Assembly (NCBI GenBank): GCA_016165875.1
Contig: JABBOT010000001.1
Location: forward strand, 13,522,330-13,586,329
Direction: 5' to 3'
DNA: 64,000 nt
Source: Acanthopleura granulata
Taxonomy: Eukaryota; Mollusca; Polyplacophora; Chitonida; Chitonidae
The notes beneath the pieces are model-generated. The model was not told where the DNA came from. It made no database searches and saw nothing but the letters and a program-made list of their open reading frames with translations. Each line of letters opens with the position of its first letter. The first letter of the stretch is position 1. The position numbers were made by a program, and so were the translations under genes. Below, piece by piece: positions 49,878 through 60,954 of the stretch.

Positions 49878-52800
49878 CAGGTTTGACAGTACGTACAGTA
49901 ACAAGCAACGATACAATTAAATGCAGGCAAACAACTGACCAAAGAAAAGCATCCATATATTTTGCGATACCATAAAAAGTGCCTAATTACAATTCAAGCC
50001 ATGAAATGAAGACAGTTGTTTATTGTTCAACAGACCTTTTGTAAATTAGATCTTGAAGCTTTGGCGCTTTGGCGTTTCGTACCCGTAGATGTAGTTTGCA
50101 GAAGTTTTTACTGACCCTGGTGACATCGGTGTCAGTTGGCTACTTGCATGTATTATACGAAAGTCGCATTTCTCACTCGAAAAATTTGCATTTCAATGAA
50201 TTACCGGCATAATGTATGTTTAGTACACAATTTATTTATATTGAAGGCAAATTTTAATAATTTAGGTCTCAGTTAGGTATTTTTGACGGTAGTCTCATGA
50301 GATAGTGTCTTTACCATACGCGATATTTTGAGCTCAGTAGCGAATTAATGAACGAATGGTTATTGTTTCAAGCCACTTGCCAATATTTCAGTGCCTACTT
50401 TTACCACGGATATTTTGAATTTCACTTCACTGTTTCACTTCACCGAAATATTTCCGGTAGAAAATATAACCACAAAATGTCACATGAATTAAAACATATC
50501 GTTCCATGTGTCTTTTTCAGCAGGAATTAATTGTTGCATACATGTAGCTTACCCACGTCCACAGTCCGTCGCTGAGTTTCACGTTAAACACCGTGCCTCA
50601 GGCTTATCCAGCATAGAGGCAGGAGTATAACGAGTTCCCCAGCACTTACTGCTATGCCCACGCACAAATACACACAGAAAGGTTCGCTTTCACATAAAGA
50701 TGGCCCGAGGACACAGAAATCAAATCTTTACGACTAGTTGTTGGAGCAATTTTGGAAACATTTTCTAGACATAAATCAGCGTAAATGAGTCTTTACATAA
50801 ATCAAATCATGAACGAGGTGTTCACCTAGAGCAATACAGTGTCCGGCTATTAACATGAAAGCCTTCATTCTTGGGATGTCAACTGTTCAAAGGGCATTGT
50901 GTTGAAATCACATACAAGATTGTAGACTTCGTTACTGGGCCGGACAGAAATCGTAAAGCGATAGGAAACACCACCCATTCTTAGCCTACATCCTACATAA
51001 ATATGGTAATTATCATATTAGATAAGATAAATATTTAATTTACGGCTGCCATGTAAAACAAAACGTTATAGTAGCTTGATCACATGTGACCACCGTTGTT
51101 AATTAAGTCGATGGCATCTCAGAGGTATTCGAGTCGAGAGAAAATACCAACAGGCTTGGTTGTGGAGAGTTAACTACGAAACTTCCTGGAAACGCCAAGA
51201 AAGAGAGTGGTTGAAAGCTCTCAACATCCGACAAATTATCTCAAAATAGAATGTACTGAGAGTAATTATACAGATAAGGGTATCAAAGTACACCCTGGAA
51301 CAAACGCTGATCTACGAGAAGATAATACTGTTCCGTTCATGCTGAAGAGAGAAAATGACTTGGCTTGTACCTGTTACATTGTGGTCAGGGTATACGAGCA
51401 TATTACCAGTGTCCACAGGAAAACACATCATCGACATCTTTGCAGAAGCTGTTAACCACTGATATATTTATTTTGTACATTGATTTGAGGAAGCGATACC
51501 ATGACATAAGTTTTTCACACATGTACGAAGCGAGAAGATTCAAAAATAGAGTGTCGAAGGGAGAGATTTATGAACATCATGGATTCCAGTCTACGATCGA
51601 TTCAAGGAACGTATGAAACACCAACCACCTTGAGAATGTTTGTACAAAGGCAACATTCACCAGCCACTGACAAGCTAAAGGGGAACTAACAGAAAAATTA
51701 GAGCGTTTCCCATCTCTGTTCCTCTTTGGCCACCATTCACCTTTTTGCGCTGTGGGCAACTTATTCTATGTCTTTATTAAATAAAGCCCATATTTCAAAC
51801 AGCTTCAGCATAGCTAAACTAAGCTTTGTTGTGAGTTCTTAGATTTGACTCTGCTGATATGAGACATATTGAAGTAAACTGACAGGATGGAATAAGGAGC
51901 TGAGGTATGGTGGACTGTAATAATTGACACATCGAGGTTGTTTATGTTCCACAATTCAAATTTTCATCTTTCACACCAAAACAGCATGCCTTTCCACTCG
52001 ATATGCTTGGTTGTGAACCAAGGGCGTACTAAATACCGAATGAAGAATATCTAGTACCGATGTTCAATATTTAATAGCAATATAGCGATATTTGCTTGTT
52101 TTGTAGGCCTGTATTTTTAAAACAGTAATCTGTCTTCGGTGAATCGAAATAGTTTGGCCGAAAAATCATTGAAAAATCCATCCACGGCGTGAATGAAAAT
52201 GAAGGATTTAAGCCGCGGTGCGCCTCTAACAGTGTAATCCAAAGGCGTTATTCAGGAATATAGCTTTCGTGCGTTTGCTGAAGGAGATTTTCTTCCGTGA
52301 AATAATTATCTCTTGGTTATAACAAACGTCACGACCACATGCAGTTTATATACATAAATAAAGATATATCAATAATATCCAGGCAGTTTTCTTGGGTGTC
52401 ATCGATTTTCTGTGTTTGCTTTTCATCGTGCAGAAGGAGTAGGAATTGAACGTTTGGTTAAGCAGCTGGAATTTTATGTTCATGACTTCCTTAACGGTTC
52501 CACTCATTCCACTCACTCCGGGTATTCGCAGAATGTTGCTTGTAAATTCTTAAAGTACCATATACATATTTATCTCAACATGTATAATATAAAGCTTCAA
52601 GCACTGACTGCCCTGGATTCAAGTGTGAACAGCTTGAAAAGACAACATGGCTGTCCTGCAATATAAAATGTCATTGTGAGAATAAGGTAATTGCATTTTC
52701 CGTGGCCAGATAATGCTGGATTCCTTCACGTTCCTTCACGCCTGGCGGACGGTATACAGGCGATATAATTGTTCCAGATTTTGAGCTCAGTGAAAACTCG

Positions 52801-54852
52801 TAAGGGATATATACTTTTCACAAAAAAGGCATTGTGCCATTATTTAGTAACAAGCTTCACATTGGTGACGCTGACATCGTTGCTTTGGTTTCCGTGGATG
52901 GCCTACGCTAAATCCGAAGTCAGGTTTACCCAAGATTAGTCCGGATCACCGCTTCCTGGAAAGTAAAGACCAGACATTTGCCCGTGTAGATACACGGACA
53001 TGTTGTAACAGTGTTTCAAGCCAAATTTATATGAACTGCGTCCATTACTAGAACTGTTGGACACCGTCAGCTTAGGTAACATCTGCGTCATATCTGATGT
53101 CAGATATTAAAGAGTTAGACCACAAGATGACAGAGAGTGGCTATTTGTACTTCTTACCCAGAAAATACATATAAGGTAGTTCATTTTTTTTTTCATGGAT
53201 GTTTTTCGACTAGAGATCTTTGGCTCCAAGCTGTACACAATCCGTAATTTTTTAATTTGCATTAGAGGCCTAGTTTTTTTATGGTAACATTTTATTCTTT
53301 CGTAGACTGATCTGCAAAAGAAGGGAACAATGACGAAGGGATGTGAGAAGCTGTAGTACCTTCGTGGCCAGTTGTGCAAAGTAACAATTCTTCTCCCAAC
53401 TGCATGCTTTATGCTTTTAACATTGCATTTAAATATTGGAGTGTCAGAATTTTTACTGACTGTCGTTCCAGATGTAACACTTCTGTTTTCCATAGGAAGT
53501 ATATATGGAGAATCTGCATGAATTTGCATGGTCCCGTGTGTTTGAAATTAGCATTAGTATCTAATGAAAATCAGACGTTCACGTTATTAGTGTCTTTTAA
53601 TACAAGGATTCTAGTATTACTGGCCACTCAGATCGGATCTGTGGATGACGCACAGATGACGGTGGACTTAACTCAAAATTTGAGAGAAGGAATGAAAATC
53701 TACAATGATTAAGAATATCATTGTTTTTAAAAGAAAACCTCTGGATATTTTTGACTAGACAGTGGGCCTAGAATAGCCACATGTAAGCAAAAACAGGCAA
53801 ACAGAACATTTCTTAAGAACTGAATCATAAGTAGGTAGTTACGGTTTAGCCCTTAATCTCAGAAAAATAATGCTGAATGTACAGAGCTCAAGCACGTTGT
53901 GATTTCTCTAAACTTGTGGGACATTTCAAAATAAAAACCAGAGCTTGCAGTTTATCTCCAAGGTCAAATTGACAAGCATAGCCTCGAGAGATTGTTTGAA
54001 GGAATCGTAGTGACTTCTTGCAACAGGGTTAAAAAACAAACCACTGCATGTCATGAATATTGCAAAGAAAAACTCTCTTCCCGCAAAATTGATTTCAATT
54101 TGTCCCTTGGGGGCAGATGACCTGTTTTTGTGTAGGAAATGGACTGTTACGCTCAGGTAAAGACGTAAATTAACGTCACTTAGTCAATAAGCGTGGCTTC
54201 AGAAAAAAACAATTGTTTCCGTATAATTAATCGCTCACTATAGAGTAACTGCCCCGAAAGCAAATTAAGCAAGCGAATCAAGCAAGGGAAAAATGTGAAT
54301 TTTTGGTTGAAGTGACAACCGAAACATATGACGCAGAATTTTTAACTGCAAACAAGCATAAATGCTAAAGATTGCTTCATTAGCGAAAAACTTCAGCGGT
54401 ACGAAAGTTGGATAGTGGTTGATGGTGTGATTGAGGGATAAGGCCAACCCTAAGGCATGTTTTCTTCGCTTGAGGCATCACTGATCTATACTGACATTTT
54501 AAGTACACTTAGCACAGGCAGGTTTTAGAAACAATCATCCGTGTATCCCAGGCGATGCCTTACTATATATTATATGTAGATAACGTGACTTATTTTGCTA
54601 AGTCTCTACTGGGTCATGTAACTGGATCTGCTGTCAAATATGTAATTTAAGCTCTTTTCACTATCAGTAGCTATTAGTTCAAAGCATAATTTTCATGCTA
54701 TGCCATACCGGGCATAAGAAACTCATCACTTGTAAGGTTTTATCTGATTCAAAGGCGCTGCTATAGGTTAAAACTTTGCGAGAAGACTTTAACCCAAACA
54801 CAGAAAAGAAGTAATTAAATTCTGTCGAATATAAGGAGATAAGATCAATATT
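49878..54852. other. Intergenic sequence with the second half of the duplication
   Basis: Contains about 51,180-51,275 and 52,060-52,345, the partners of 46.8 and 48.4 kb, and a short repeat at 50,388-50,435 (CAGTGCCTACTTTTACCACG) that matches 49,193-49,240 (CAGTGCCTACTTTCGCCGCT). Otherwise nothing recognisable. Open frames at 53,107-53,529 (minus) and 53,374-53,712 (plus) overlap each other, show no family signature and are not called. Confidence 0.45.
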
Positions 54853-54866
54853 GAAAGGCCATTTTG

Positions 54867-55138
54867 TTTATTTATTTATTTATTTGATTGATGTTTTACA
54901 CCGTACTCAAGAATATTTCCCTTATACGACCGTGACCAGCATTATGGTGGGGGGAAACCGAGCAGAGCCCGGAAGAAACCCACGACCATCCGCAGGTTGC
55001 TGGCAGACCTTCCCACGTACAGCCTGAGAGGAAGCCAGCATGAGCTGGTCTTGAACTCACAGCGACCGCATTGATGGGAGGCTTTCTGGGTCATTGCGCT
55101 GCGATAGCGCGCTAACCGACTGTGCCAGGGAGGTCCCC
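54867..55138 (-). mobile_element. tRNA-derived SINE, family 1, full length, minus strand
   Basis: Reads from the tail (TTTATTTATTTATTTATTTG) through GACCAGCATTATGGTGGGG and CCATCCGCAGGTTGCTGGC to the head (GCGCGCTAACCGACTGTGCC). Flanked by a perfect 14-bp target duplication, GAAAGGCCATTTTG, at 54,853-54,866 and 55,139-55,152. It is the best-preserved minus-strand member in the window. Confidence 0.95.
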
Positions 55139-55152
55139 GAAAGGCCATTTTG

Positions 55153-56340
55153 GACTGAAGTCTTTATAAATTACATCGTTTGTGTTAATTTTGACCTAGA
55201 AAAATAATTAAACAGGGGTAGACATGTTTTCACAGAGCAATGGTCGTATGTTCACTATTATGGGTTCTTGTAAATAATGAAGGGTATAGTTCACGTTTCA
55301 GATGCTGACTTGAGTCTTCCAAATTGTTTGGTGCATGGGCTCAATACCTTCTGTTTCATGGAGAAAGTTAAATTCAGATAGACTTACCGTAGAAAAATTT
55401 TGTTCACATACAAATATATGAGTTAAAGCTCTATTAGTACTTAAGACATTAATTAAGCCGTCTTAGAGTCGTACGAGAAAATAAGTTGAGAGATACATTT
55501 CTCACAGAAAAATCACTATTAGCAGGTAAACAAGAGTAAATTGGGGTTTTTTTACACCTAAAATTGTGTCGTTTAATTTTATCTTCACTTCTTCTTTGAA
55601 ATTTTGGCGATATTGTGTTGTTTGGTGACATCCCATCCCTATCTGCATTATTACGGTAAAGATATTGTAATTAATTTTTGCGTATGTAAAGTGTGTTGTT
55701 AAATGATGACTAACGTCACTACACATGATTTCACTTCTCAATTTGTCGGTCAGAGTATCGCGGAAGCGACGTTGGCTATTAGTGACCAAAGGGGGATAAC
55801 TTTAGCCGAAATATCCATCCTGAAGGAACATTCGTAATCTCAGATTTGACAATGATAAAACACGCGAAAGTTTTCAACCCAACGGGGAGCCTTATGTCTA
55901 AGCTTAATATGTGATGAAATTGTGATTTCGGCATACAGAATATAATCAGGGCGATTCCGACGCATAATCATGTCTACATTATAACGTGTTTAATAAGGTA
56001 TGACTAAATATATAGATCCAAAGGAGAATCCATGTCCATTTTAATATGATACCGATCAGAAAGTAAGTTTAGTGAATTACCATTTAAGCGTTTCTTACTG
56101 CTCTAGCATGAAATTGAGAAATTTCATGTCCGTGAAGTTCAAAAGCTTGTTGGAGACTCGAGATACTGGCTCAATGCCGGTCTAGGACAGGCAGCTCTCT
56201 GGAGATTCGCCAGTCGCACTTGTTCTCGGTTCCTTTGTGGTTATAAGAGGTCGACCATCCTCAAAGTGTCGCCTTCTTGCAATATCTCGCTATACAGGAG
56301 AAGATCTTCGCAGATGCAGGACAGATAAAAAGAGAACAAC
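55153..56340. other. Intergenic, nothing recognised
   Basis: AT-rich sequence without tandem repeats, SINE matches or conserved frames that I can see. The overlapping minus-strand frames at 55,449-55,789 are short and lack any motif. Confidence 0.5.
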
Positions 56341-57400
56341 CAAACTGTTCTGTTAACTCGGGGGAACTTTTTTTTTTTTACCCGACTTGACCAGCCCATC
56401 AAAATGCTGATATTTGAAGTATTACTTTGTCACTGGCCACTAAGTCGGAGGAAATCAATTTGCCCCGAGTTAGCGCATTTAGTTTCTTTATTCTCTTTTT
56501 CCTGTCAACGACAAAGAAAACAAAAATAAACTTGATTTACTAAATATTTTTTTCACGGGGGAAAGTATTTCGTCCGTGATCCAATCAGAAATGCCGTAAT
56601 TTAGAATGCAGCATGCCCATTGGTTCACAAAGTCTGGGGAAATTAATTTACCCCGAGCTAGCAGAATTATCTCCAAGTCAGTCAACCAATAGCAAGATAG
56701 CTTGCTTTAGGGCAGAGAACAGTTTTCGTGATTCTGAACATATAATATATCATTGTTCACTACGTCTTTCTAGTATATCTTTTTTTCTCCTAGTTATACA
56801 CATGAACTTATTCATATGTGAGGCAAATAAAATGACAATGAATGTCAAGTATATACAGGAAGTAGAAATTGAAGGTATACGTGTTCGAATTGAATACAGT
56901 GTGAGGCATATGTGTGCAATTAAGGAAATATTCAGGAACGACTTGTGGCGACAAACGAATCTTAAAAGAACACATATGATTGGCGAACTTATCCGATGAA
57001 CCAATAGACGTGATGCATTTCAAAGAACGCCGTTTCTGATTGGATCACAAACACCGGAAAATAATTTCTCCCCCCCCCCACCTCCCCTCCCGCAAAAACT
57101 TTTTAGTAAAAAATTCTCTCTTCCTTTTTTTTGGGCGGGGGAAAAAGATTGAGAATAAAGAAATTAAATACGCTAACTCGAGCCAAATAAATTTCCCTCG
57201 GCTTAGCACACCAGTGAGGAAATATTATTTCAAATATCAGGGTTTTTACTGGTGGCTTAAGACTGAGCCAATTAATTTCTAAAGCTTTAGCAGACTACTT
57301 TTTTAATTCTCTTTCTTTCCGACGACCAAAGAAGAAAAAATTTCTTCCGCTGTTCAGAACAGAGGTTAACTCCGGGTAATTTTAATTTTTTTTCTGCCCA
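56340..57400. repeat. Nested inverted and direct repeats, foldback-type
   Basis: Arm 56,407-56,626 is the diverged reverse complement of 56,997-57,240; for example TGATCCAATCAGAAATGCCG near 56,577 faces CGCCGTTTCTGATTGGATCA near 57,030. The loop is about 370 bp. A motif close to GGAAATTAATTTACCCCGAG plus CTAGC recurs at 56,449 and 56,636 in one orientation and near 57,170 in the other, with weaker versions at about 56,350, 57,243 and 57,363. CCAAT-type pentamers occur in both arms and in the loop. A 128-codon open frame fills the loop but has no recognisable domain. Probably a non-autonomous mobile element, possibly one nested in another. Confidence 0.65.
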
Positions 57401-57569
57401 AGCCTATGGAATACCCTTTTCCCGCGCAAAGGCAATTTTGGGCCCAAGTAAGACTGACTACTGACTATTGTAATATATGAGTACTACGTGAACAGTTTAT
57501 AAACAAACTGTCATCTCAAAACAGGCATGACTTCACAGTTTAGGGCATTATTTTATTTTGAATGAATAC

Positions 57570-57612
57570 TAGCAATCTGCGTATGGTCGTGGGCTTCCCC
57601 CGGGATCTGCGA
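57570..57612 (+). mobile_element. SINE family 1 body fragment
   Basis: AGCAATCTGCGTATGGTCGT followed by GGGCTTCCCCCGGGATCTGC is the central part of family 1; both ends are missing. Confidence 0.6.
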
Positions 57613-57914
57613 CGTTGTCTTTCTGTCATTAAGCCAGTTTGCTTAAGTCAGTTGTGAGACAATATAAGACGTATAACCACAATGTTTCGCATTCACGGAT
57701 ATGATTTACGGAGTTATTGCCCTTCAAACATTTGGCGATCAAATAGCTTGTAAAAGAATTATGGCTAAATAACACTTGTAGTGGGAAAAATCATGCTTCG
57801 TTCACTTCTCAGCCATTAATACAGCTAGAGGCCTGTCGCATTTTGGCAATGTCGGGGGAGGGGATGGGAGTTGTTGAAGTCATGTCAGCTAGAAAAATTA
57901 TATCAAGATTTTCA

Positions 57915-58016
57915 CTCTGGCTTCCTCTGTGGCTGTACGTGAGAAAGTCTGACAATAACCTGCGGATGGTTGTGGGTTTCCCCCATGTAAAACACCAATC
58001 AAATAAGTAAATAAAT
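57915..58016 (+). mobile_element. SINE family 1, internally deleted
   Basis: CTGGCTTCCTCTGTGGCTGT through CCTGCGGATGGTTGTGGGTT is joined directly to the tail GTAAAACACCAATCAAATAA. The head and the CCATAATGCTGGCC section are deleted. Together with the fragment at 57,570 this may be one element broken up by a later change. Confidence 0.75.
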
Positions 58017-58239
58017 CCAGACTTGACTCTGGATAACAATGTCTGGGACACATGTATTCCACCTCAGCCTGAGGCCTTTAAATGTTTTTGACCGTTTCAA
58101 TTTTGACAACTCAAATTAACTTTTTTGTGGTGGACAAGCTAGAATCAGCACGAAATGGCCATTTAGATGATGTGTATTTTTTTAAATGTGGTTTATCCTT
58201 TTAACACAAAAGAAATTTCACGAGAAAATTTGTCCACTC

Positions 58240-58390
58240 AAGAGATTAACATTTATTTCAGAAAGAATGAGAAAACACTAATCTACTCTCGGTTCTAAAG
58301 ATTAACTTTTACTTCAGAAAGAATGAGGAGGCACTTGTCCACACTAAGTCCTAAAGCTTAACTTTTATTTCAGACATATTGAGGAGACAC
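58240..58390. repeat. Three tandem repeats of about 59 bp
   Basis: GATTAACATTTATTTCAGAA, GATTAACTTTTACTTCAGAA and GCTTAACTTTTATTTCAGAC start near 58,242, 58,301 and 58,359, each followed by an AATGAG or ATTGAG stretch and a CACT- or CACG-containing spacer. The third is incomplete. Confidence 0.75.
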
Positions 58391-60851
58391 GTATTAAAAA
58401 AACGAACTTTTCTACCTTCTTTGGTAGAGAGGCATATCACTTGTGTATACACTGGTAAATCAGTGAGATAAAATGTATTCATCTTAACCGATTAAACATT
58501 CTCGGGTATGACATACTTACATCATGCTATCTTATGTAGAATCACGAAGGGTTATTTGTTAGGGTCTTTTGTGTTTGGTCCTTTTCTTCGATGCAGTAAT
58601 ACTTTAAGACAAATTTATCAGGACAACTAAAGCCAAGAAATTAAACTGTTAAACTTTACTGCATAACATTAGGCGATGTACATTAAATCAACCGACCGCT
58701 TAATACAGGTGTCCGTTACTGAATGTGAAACTGCACATAGCGCTGTATTTATAGCTTAAATCTTCACCTTTTATACAGCATATACCTCCATATATATTGT
58801 GACCTACTTCATGTCTTTTGTACTGAGTGACGCTAGTAATATATTCTGATATGTAAATTTCCTCAAGTAACTGACGTGTTCTTCTGCTTTCTTCGTTCAG
58901 ATGTTTTCAAACTGTAGATTTCATATAAACACAACATCTTTTTGCCTCATCTAACAACATAAACATAACAAGAGCTGATATCAGTGTTACCTTACTAAAT
59001 ATAACCCATAACTTACATGCAAACAGACATACACAAAACAGTGCATGTAAATGTATATAGTTAGAAATGCTGTAAATTTCGCATTCTGTGGAGAATATGA
59101 TGCCGCTTTCTACAGCCGTGAAATACGTAAATATAAAAGACTAGAACATAGAGAATAAAACCAGTGCAGCGGGGATAGTGCGGTAGTTTGTAGACGATCA
59201 GAAGTACTCGGTGAAGCCCTACCTGCTTTCAGGCCACACACCACAATTAATTTCCCATTTATTTACGTTAACGTTTGGCGTCACAGCACCGTCCCTAAAT
59301 GTTCAAGCCCTAAACCCCCCTGGCCTGATAGTCCTTGTCCTCTAAAGAAAACCCCAATCAAATTCCTGATATTATATGGCCGATGAAATTTTTCTCAGAT
59401 TTAACAAACAGCTGACCGGGGTCAAACTCACCTAGTCAGAGGTGAGTCAACCCTGATTATCACTACTTTTGCCGAGTGTGCATCAGCACCCATTTCCTGA
59501 AAACACAGACAAATTTATACCTGGAATGAAACTTTGAAGCCTGTCCTACAAAATGATATCACCCAACAAGCAAAAAAAATGTATTAAAAAGGGCAGCCCA
59601 GAGGAGCAAAAGAAATTATCTGTGTGAAATACCCAGGATCTATATTCGTCCTTCCCGACGCCGGAAGAATGGTGGTGTGTAGCCATTACATTTACCTCAG
59701 GTAGGGTCACTGGGCAGAAATAGATACCTGCAGTGAGATAGGCAGCTCCTATCTGTGTCAGTTATATGTCTGACAGAAACGTGTTGTAACTTGATAAACG
59801 CTGACTCACGTCCGTATAAAAATGTTCAGGGCCAATCTGTCTGGGTTTCCAGTCTAGCCAAGTGCTAGAACTGAAAATAAAAATAAAACTTCGCGCAATC
59901 CTTTATAAAAAAAAAACGAGTTATCTGGAGTCTTACTGGGAAGTAGGACTATTTCTGAACACTTGTGTGAAAAGTGAGTTAAGGTTAATACTATTCGCTA
60001 CAGGTTAACTAAGTCTTTCAATTCTTATTTCATATTACTTGTTACTTCTTTTTAAGCCTCGAAATACACAACGCCATGTCCAAATGTAGTAATAATGCCT
60101 TCACATAATGACCATCACATTAGGTGGAATAATTCCTTAGTTTATTATAATCAATTGACTGACTGGATGTCATTTTTACTGACCAGCTGACCGGCTCACT
60201 CATGGGCTAGTTGGTTGACTATAGGCATAGCCAGCCTATCGAGAAAACATTATGCGCTTGAGTGACTCTCTTGAGTAACCTAGTATAATACAGTGACGTG
60301 TCTGAAGAGACATACAAATATATCGATTATGTCAGAGGAGGTAGACCTTAAGACGTCTCTGTTATGTTAATCCTGGCAGGAAGTTTTCTGCGTTCGTGGA
60401 AGAACCGCCTGCCTATCTCAGAACGCCAGCCGTTTTAATAGTGTCAGGTGCACGTGTGGAGTTGCTCGTAGGACGGCTTGTGGTGACATACTTTTGGGGG
60501 TCAAACTGAGGGAACATAGTATTAACAACAGAGCTACTTCAATACATTATAGAATATTATGTTATCTGACCTGAATAGAGACAGAAAGCATATTACTGGG
60601 AAGATTTACCTGTTACCTGGAATATTTACAGTACAAAACGCTCAGTCTCCAAGCACTCTTTGGCAGATGCGAATTTTCAAGAGGCAGTAAGCATCTCATA
60701 ATAAGTTATATCACATGTAACAGGAGCTGATTCAAGTTTCAGCTGCAGAATCAAACTCAGAAAATCTTCCAATACATGGTGGTAACGAAGAAGTCAGAAA
60801 TACCAGATTTCAGTCTTTACATTGGAAAACGCACGTCTTCAGGTGACAACT
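58391..60851. other. Upstream region of the Ig gene, nothing recognised
   Basis: No SINE, tandem repeat or conserved frame seen. It should contain the promoter and 5' untranslated sequence of the gene that starts at 60,852, but I cannot place a TATA box, initiator or untranslated exon with confidence. Confidence 0.4.
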
Positions 60852-60954
60852 ATGGTCCTGATGCGTGCGTCAGTTGTCTCCACGGCTGAGAAAGGAGTGC
60901 CGTGTTGTGTGAACGTTGCTGGAGTCCTTCTGTTGGTGTTGCTTCAATGCACAG
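60852..60954 (+). CDS. Ig gene exon 1: signal peptide
   Basis: ATG at 60,852, another in-frame Met at codon 4. Encodes 34 codons plus one base and ends at the donor CACAG|GTAAGT. The leading base G joins AG of exon 2 to make Glu35. The stretch before the hydrophobic core is long (about 21 residues) with two adjacent Cys, so the true start could be further upstream or at codon 4, but no in-frame alternative is better supported. Confidence 0.75.

Noticed and set aside
53107..53712. Overlapping open frames of 140 (minus) and 112 (plus) codons
   Set aside because: They overlap on opposite strands, lack splice or domain evidence and have no duplicate to test for conservation.
56613..56999. 128-codon open frame in the loop of the inverted repeat
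   Set aside because: No recognisable transposase or other domain; it starts inside one arm. Kept as repeat content only.
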